DNA from: Clostridiaceae bacterium
GTDB lineage: Bacteria; Bacillota; Clostridia; Saccharofermentanales; UBA5734
Length of the DNA: 8,700 nt
Direction of reading: 5' to 3'
Assembly: GCA_012727965.1 (NCBI GenBank)
Contig: JAAYFZ010000139.1
Span: forward strand, 1-8,700
Of the stretch, positions 5,765-8,700 are shown one piece after another (positions within the stretch are counted from its first letter, which is position 1; every line of letters begins with the position of its first letter). Both the position numbers and the translations under genes were made by a program. A model generated the notes under the pieces. It ran no database searches, had not been told where the DNA came from, and worked only from the letters and a program-made list of their open reading frames with translations.

Positions 5765-7573
5765 TCAGCCGAACATCGGTCCATAGGTTTCGCAAGCACG
5801 ATAGTCTGCACTCTCAGCTTCTACGGTGCCAAATGCAGCCCAGGCATGCGGACGATAGATCCGGTCAGCCGGTACATTGTGCATGGCAACAGGCATACGC
5901 AGCATGCTGGCCAGAGTGATCAGCTTATCGCCGATATGGCCATAGTTGAACGAACCGTGATTGGCGCCCCAGTTGGCCATTACGCTGTAAACATCCTTGA
6001 AGGCACCATCGCCGGTTGTGCGGGGTACAAACCAGGTCGTCGGCCAGGTCGGATCAGTTCTCTGCTGCAGAGTTTTGTTAACATGATCAGGCAGAACTGT
6101 AGTATAACCCTCAGCAATCTGCAGAACAGGTCCAAGACCTTCGATCTTATTAATGCGAACCATGGTTACAGGCATCTCGGCCTGAGTTTCAAACATCGAA
6201 GAATAGCCGCCGCCACGGAAATAACCATTATCTGCAGGGCACCATTGTGTAGCAGCCAGACAAGCGTCGGCATCCTCGCTGGTGACTTCCCAGAAAGGCT
6301 TCATGACCGGGTTGCCTTCTGCGTCTTGCATCTTGCCACAACCATCAAGTGAAGCGGCACCTGAATTGATCAGGTGGATAAATCCGTCAGAAGCGGCACC
6401 TTCAGGTTTCCAGCCGGTTACACGTTCTATAGCGTCCGGGCTCCAATAGGTGCGGACATCAGCGAAAACGGAAGCACTGTCTGCAACCAGATGACCAAGT
6501 AGCATAGACAAACCGTTCAAAGTATCGTTTTCAGTAGCCAGGATCATAGGCTCACGAATACCATTCCAGTCATAAGATGAGTTAAGAATAGCTTCTGTAA
6601 AATCGTGGTTCGGGAAATGATCAGTCCACTGACGCTGACCCTGAACACCACCGACAATGGCGTTGCGGCCGCAGGCTTCTTCTTCGAAACCAAGCTCAGC
6701 CAGCTTCGGATTGCCGATCATGATGTCGCGGATGATCAGAGTCTGCTTAACTACACGCAGCCATTCCTCATCCTTCTGCTCACGGGTATGCTGATAAGGA
6801 CTGCCGTCATTCTTGTCCCAGCCTTCTTCGCAATATTCTTCGCGCCAGGCGACAGCTCTCTCGAACTCTTCCTGGTCGAAGATATTATTAACTATGCGGC
6901 GCTCGATCTCAACCTGATCCAGCCACTCAGTACGCAGACCGAAATATTCCTGGAACATCTGAGCATCGATATATGAGCCGGCAATACCCATACAGGTGCC
7001 GCCGATATTGACATATGATTTGCCCTTCATGGTACCAGCAGCCAGAGCAGCTTTGGCCCACAGCAGGAGCTTCTCCTTGACATCATCAGGGACGCTCGTA
7101 TCGTCGCTATCCTGAACGTCACGACCATAAATAGAGAAGGCAGGCAGCTTGCGCTGTGCATGAGCAGACATAACAGCAGCCAGATATACAGCGCCAGGAC
7201 GCTCTGTGCCGTTGAAGCCCCAGACTGCCTTGATCGTCAGAGGGTTCATATCCATTGTTTCCAGTCCATAGCACCAGCAAGGTGTTACAGAAAGGGTCGC
7301 AGTTACATTTTCAGCGGCGAATTTGTCTTCGCACATAGCTGCTTCGGCTACTCCGCCGATGCAGGTGTCAGCGATCACACATTCGACAGGCAGGCCATTG
7401 GCATGTCTGAGATTACTGCTGATCAGGTCAGCTGCTATTTTGGCCATATTCATGGTACGCTCTTCAAGCGATTCGCGAACACCACGGCGGCGTCCATCAA
7501 TACATGGACGGATACCGATCTTCGGCATACGGCCTATCAGGCTGTTGACAGGTTCATTCATAATTTGTGGCAT
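5765..7573 (-). CDS. fucI: L-fucose isomerase
   Basis: This cytoplasmic Mn-dependent ketol isomerase interconverts L-fucose and L-fuculose and often also accepts D-arabinose (EC 5.3.1.25). The protein is 602 aa; the E. coli enzyme has 591. The metal ligands of E. coli FucI, Glu337, Asp361 and His528, correspond to Glu348 in ATENDTLNG, Asp372 in VFADVRTYWSP and His539 in WGANHGS, each offset by exactly 11. The conserved C-terminus RPHAWAAFG...YRACETYGPMFG is present. I chose the ATG at 7573 because AGGAGG (7580-7585) lies six bases upstream; an in-frame upstream ATG at 7606 would add 11 residues but bypass this site. The gene stands alone, with a terminator downstream and an AraC-family gene divergently upstream. 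No fuculokinase, aldolase or fucose permease is in the window. The close match over the whole length makes other isomerases, such as AraA, unlikely. Confidence 0.95.
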   Translation of the reverse strand: MPQIMNEPVNSLIGRMPKIGIRPCIDGRRRGVRESLEERTMNMAKIAADLISSNLRHANGLPVECVIADTCIGGVAEAAMCEDKFAAENVTATLSVTPCWCYGLETMDMNPLTIKAVWGFNGTERPGAVYLAAVMSAHAQRKLPAFSIYGRDVQDSDDTSVPDDVKEKLLLWAKAALAAGTMKGKSYVNIGGTCMGIAGSYIDAQMFQEYFGLRTEWLDQVEIERRIVNNIFDQEEFERAVAWREEYCEEGWDKNDGSPYQHTREQKDEEWLRVVKQTLIIRDIMIGNPKLAELGFEEEACGRNAIVGGVQGQRQWTDHFPNHDFTEAILNSSYDWNGIREPMILATENDTLNGLSMLLGHLVADSASVFADVRTYWSPDAIERVTGWKPEGAASDGFIHLINSGAASLDGCGKMQDAEGNPVMKPFWEVTSEDADACLAATQWCPADNGYFRGGGYSSMFETQAEMPVTMVRINKIEGLGPVLQIAEGYTTVLPDHVNKTLQQRTDPTWPTTWFVPRTTGDGAFKDVYSVMANWGANHGSFNYGHIGDKLITLASMLRMPVAMHNVPADRIYRPHAWAAFGTVEAESADYRACETYGPMFG

Positions 7574-7579
7574 ATTAAA

Positions 7580-7585
7580 CCTCCT
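7580..7585 (-). promoter_or_regulatory. Ribosome binding site of fucI
   Basis: A perfect AGGAGG on the minus strand, six bases before the ATG at 7573. It decides the start against the longer reading frame that opens at 7606. Confidence 0.85.
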
Positions 7586-7600
7586 AAAATCTGTTTCTGC

Positions 7601-7619
7601 AGACATCGCTCCGATGCCT
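7601..7619 (-). promoter_or_regulatory. Small hairpin in the probable fucI leader
   Basis: The arms AGGCATCG and CGATGTCT (minus strand) form an eight-pair stem with one G-U pair and a three-base loop. It sits 15 bases upstream of the AGGAGG site. No T-run follows, so it is not a terminator. It could stabilise the mRNA or affect ribosome access; no known riboswitch pattern is seen. Confidence 0.4.
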
Positions 7620-7627
7620 AGACAGAG

Positions 7628-7665
7628 AGTAGCCAGTTTGCGGACAATTAATAAACTGCCCTACT
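7628..7665. promoter_or_regulatory. Imperfect inverted repeat in the fucI/araC-type control region
   Basis: The left arm AGTAG-C-CAGTTT (7628-7639) mirrors the right arm AAACTG-CC-CTACT (7653-7665): 11 matched bases per arm around a 13-base AT-rich centre. It could be an operator for a dimeric regulator or a hairpin in the fucI leader. Weak -35/-10 matches for fucI on the minus strand (TATACA and TATTAA, 18 bases apart) overlap it, so binding here could block fucI transcription. Confidence 0.4.
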
Positions 7666-7695
7666 ATCTATTGTATAGGTATCTAGTCATATATA

Positions 7696-7725
7696 CATGG
7701 ATATTTTGGTATAATCATGGAATAT
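7696..7725 (+). repeat. Direct repeat across the promoter of the AraC-family gene
   Basis: CATGGATAT (7696-7704) recurs as CATGGAATAT (7716-7725) with starts 20 bases apart, about two helical turns. The two copies flank the -10 box of the regulator's own promoter. Tandem half-sites about 21 bases apart are typical of AraC-family binding, so this may be an autoregulatory site, though the copies are short. Confidence 0.35.
7707..7715 (+). promoter_or_regulatory. Extended -10 promoter of the AraC-family gene
   Basis: TGGTATAAT is a perfect extended -10 element, 36 bases before the ATG at 7752. The -35 position holds no clear TTGACA. A start site near 7722 would give a leader of about 30 bases that contains the AAGGCGGTG ribosome binding site (7738-7746). 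Confidence 0.6.
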
Positions 7726-7751
7726 ACGGTTTGAGATAAGGCGGTGATTAT

Positions 7752-8615
7752 ATGGATAATATGGAAATCAGGCATATGCCGGACTTCCACAGGGACAGCC
7801 GTGGGATCGAACGGAATCAGCAGCTGACGATGCATCTGAACAGGCTGGCGCTCGAGCTGCTTGACCATGGACATTTCATCGGCAATCAGCAGTGGAATCA
7901 ATTTGACGTCATGTCGCCTTTTGGCAGGATATATTATATGATCGCAGATCATGGCTGGCTGGAAACGGACGATGGCCGTATGGATCTTGAACCAGGTTAT
8001 ATGTATCTGATTCCTCCCTATACCAAGGTTAACTTGCGTACTCGCGAGCGAATCGAAAAGTTCTATTTTCACTTCTCGCTGCGCTATGCCAATTCCGAGA
8101 TTCTGGAGGGTATCGACCGCTGCTTCCGTCTTCCTCTTGCACAAGATAAGCTAGGCTCGATTCTCAGCATGTATCAGAGCGGTCAGCTGCCTGACCTGCT
8201 GGCGCTCAAGGGCATCGCCTATGAAACGATTGCTTCATTTATCCGTGATGAGCTGCCCGATCTCGGACCTCGCATGCTGCTAGCCGGTGAGTATCGCCAT
8301 ATCTACGCCTATGTAGAGAAAAATCTCTCCGCACGCTTGTCTGCACGCAATGTCTGCGAAGCATTGGAAATGCCTTATGAGACGATGCGGCGTAAGTTTC
8401 GCCAGGCGCATGGCATCACTCTTAATCAGTATATACAGGGCCGCTTGATTCAACAGGCCTCGCTCAAGCTTCTGCTGACCAATCGCACGATCTCAGAAAT
8501 CGCTGCGGCTATGGGTTATGATGATGAGTTCTATTTCTCACGTGTGTTTAAGCAGAAAATGGAATACAGCCCCAGAGAGTACAGGCGTGTAAATACAATG
8601 CTGAGAAGGGGATAA
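7752..8615 (+). CDS. AraC-family transcriptional regulator, probable regulator of fucI
   Basis: This is a DNA-binding protein of 287 aa with the usual two-part AraC design. The N-terminal half (about 55-110) looks like a cupin ligand-binding domain, with the typical GYMYLIPPYTKV turn (82-94). The C-terminal domain holds two helix-turn-helix units near 198-219 (LSARNVCEALEMPYETMRRK) and 246-268 (TISEIAAAMGYDDEFYFSR), and ends in the conserved FKQKMEYSPREYRR. The ATG at 7752 follows AAGGCGGTG (7738-7746) by five bases. It is divergent from fucI across a 178-base control region, the classic arrangement of a sugar-responsive activator and its target. The ligand, perhaps L-fucose, L-fuculose or a phosphate ester, is inferred. 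A terminator lies seven bases after the stop, so the gene is transcribed alone. Confidence 0.92.
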   Translation: MDNMEIRHMPDFHRDSRGIERNQQLTMHLNRLALELLDHGHFIGNQQWNQFDVMSPFGRIYYMIADHGWLETDDGRMDLEPGYMYLIPPYTKVNLRTRERIEKFYFHFSLRYANSEILEGIDRCFRLPLAQDKLGSILSMYQSGQLPDLLALKGIAYETIASFIRDELPDLGPRMLLAGEYRHIYAYVEKNLSARLSARNVCEALEMPYETMRRKFRQAHGITLNQYIQGRLIQQASLKLLLTNRTISEIAAAMGYDDEFYFSRVFKQKMEYSPREYRRVNTMLRRG

Positions 8616-8621
8616 TGCAAA

Positions 8622-8664
8622 AAGGACTGCTGTGAAATCACTTCCATCAGCAGTCCTTCTTTTT
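8622..8664 (+). terminator. Rho-independent terminator of the AraC-family gene
   Basis: AAGGACTGCTG (8622-8632) pairs perfectly over 11 bases with CAGCAGTCCTT (8648-8658) around a 15-base loop, followed by CTTTTT. It begins seven bases after the stop codon. The A-run on its left flank could also let it act on minus-strand transcripts arriving from beyond the window. Confidence 0.9.
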
Positions 8665-8665
8665 A

Positions 8666-8680
8666 AGCTGCCAGGCAGCT
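8666..8680. repeat. Short perfect palindrome beyond the terminator
   Basis: AGCTGCC and GGCAGCT form a perfect seven-base inverted repeat around a single A. The centre is too tight for a full-length hairpin, so it fits a protein-binding site or the edge of another gene's control region. The last 20 bases of the window show nothing further. Confidence 0.4.
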
Positions 8681-8700
8681 AAGATTCAATTAATTTGGCC

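Noticed and set aside
5846..6352. 168-codon open frame opposite fucI
   Set aside because: It lies wholly inside fucI on the other strand; the fucI frame carries the catalytic residues and full-length family match.
7574..7606. 11-residue N-terminal extension of fucI from the ATG at 7606
   Set aside because: The AGGAGG at 7580-7585 would lie inside this extension and is ideally placed for the ATG at 7573; the shorter form also keeps a uniform offset of 11 to the E. coli catalytic residues.
7665..7685. Repeated TATCTA, 15 bases apart, near the fucI promoter
   Set aside because: Six bases in an AT-rich region with spacing of about one and a half helical turns is weak; chance is a sufficient explanation.
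7683..8144. 153-codon minus-strand frame opposite the AraC-type gene
   Set aside because: It covers the regulator's cupin half and its promoter and has no family features.

Overview
The window looks like chromosomal DNA of a low-to-middle GC Gram-positive bacterium, most likely Bacillota (Clostridia-like). The evidence is AGGAGG-type ribosome binding sites, two TTG starts with strong Shine-Dalgarno sequences, an extended -10 promoter style (TGnTATAAT) and hairpin-plus-T-run terminators. The genus cannot be read from this sequence. Seven protein genes plus a ROK regulator fill almost all of the window. There is no tRNA, rRNA, insertion sequence, CRISPR array or phage gene, and no gene-free stretch exceeds 300 bases.

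Layout. (1) Positions 20-2689, plus strand: a tight three-gene unit made of a ROK-family regulator, a short ABC ATPase (FetA/YbbL type) and its UPF0014 permease (FetB/YbbM type). The last two overlap by ATGA. FetAB is known as a putative iron exporter in E. coli; pairing it with a ROK regulator, a family best known for sensing sugars, is unusual. (2) Positions 2667-5522, minus strand: an apparent operon, in transcription order, of a DUF5058-like membrane protein, a second uncharacterised multi-spanning membrane protein, and an M20 (carboxypeptidase S/PM20D1-like) zinc peptidase. Its last gene overlaps the end of fetB tail to tail by 23 bp. (3) Positions 5523-5764: an intergenic region with the terminator of fucI immediately followed by an extended -10 promoter for the membrane-protein/peptidase operon. 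(4) Positions 5765-7573, minus strand: L-fucose isomerase with all three expected metal ligands. (5) Positions 7574-7751: a divergent control region with an imperfect inverted repeat, a leader hairpin, a direct repeat and an extended -10 promoter. (6) Positions 7752-8615, plus strand: an AraC-family regulator, followed by a clear terminator and a small palindrome.

How the genes work together: the AraC regulator probably controls the divergent fucI, so this part serves use of L-fucose or D-arabinose. The rest of the fucose pathway (kinase, aldolase, transporter) is not in the window. The DUF5058/partner/M20 operon looks like an undescribed two-subunit transporter or channel coupled to a cytoplasmic hydrolase of peptides or N-acyl amino acids. 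It is the best candidate for new biology here.
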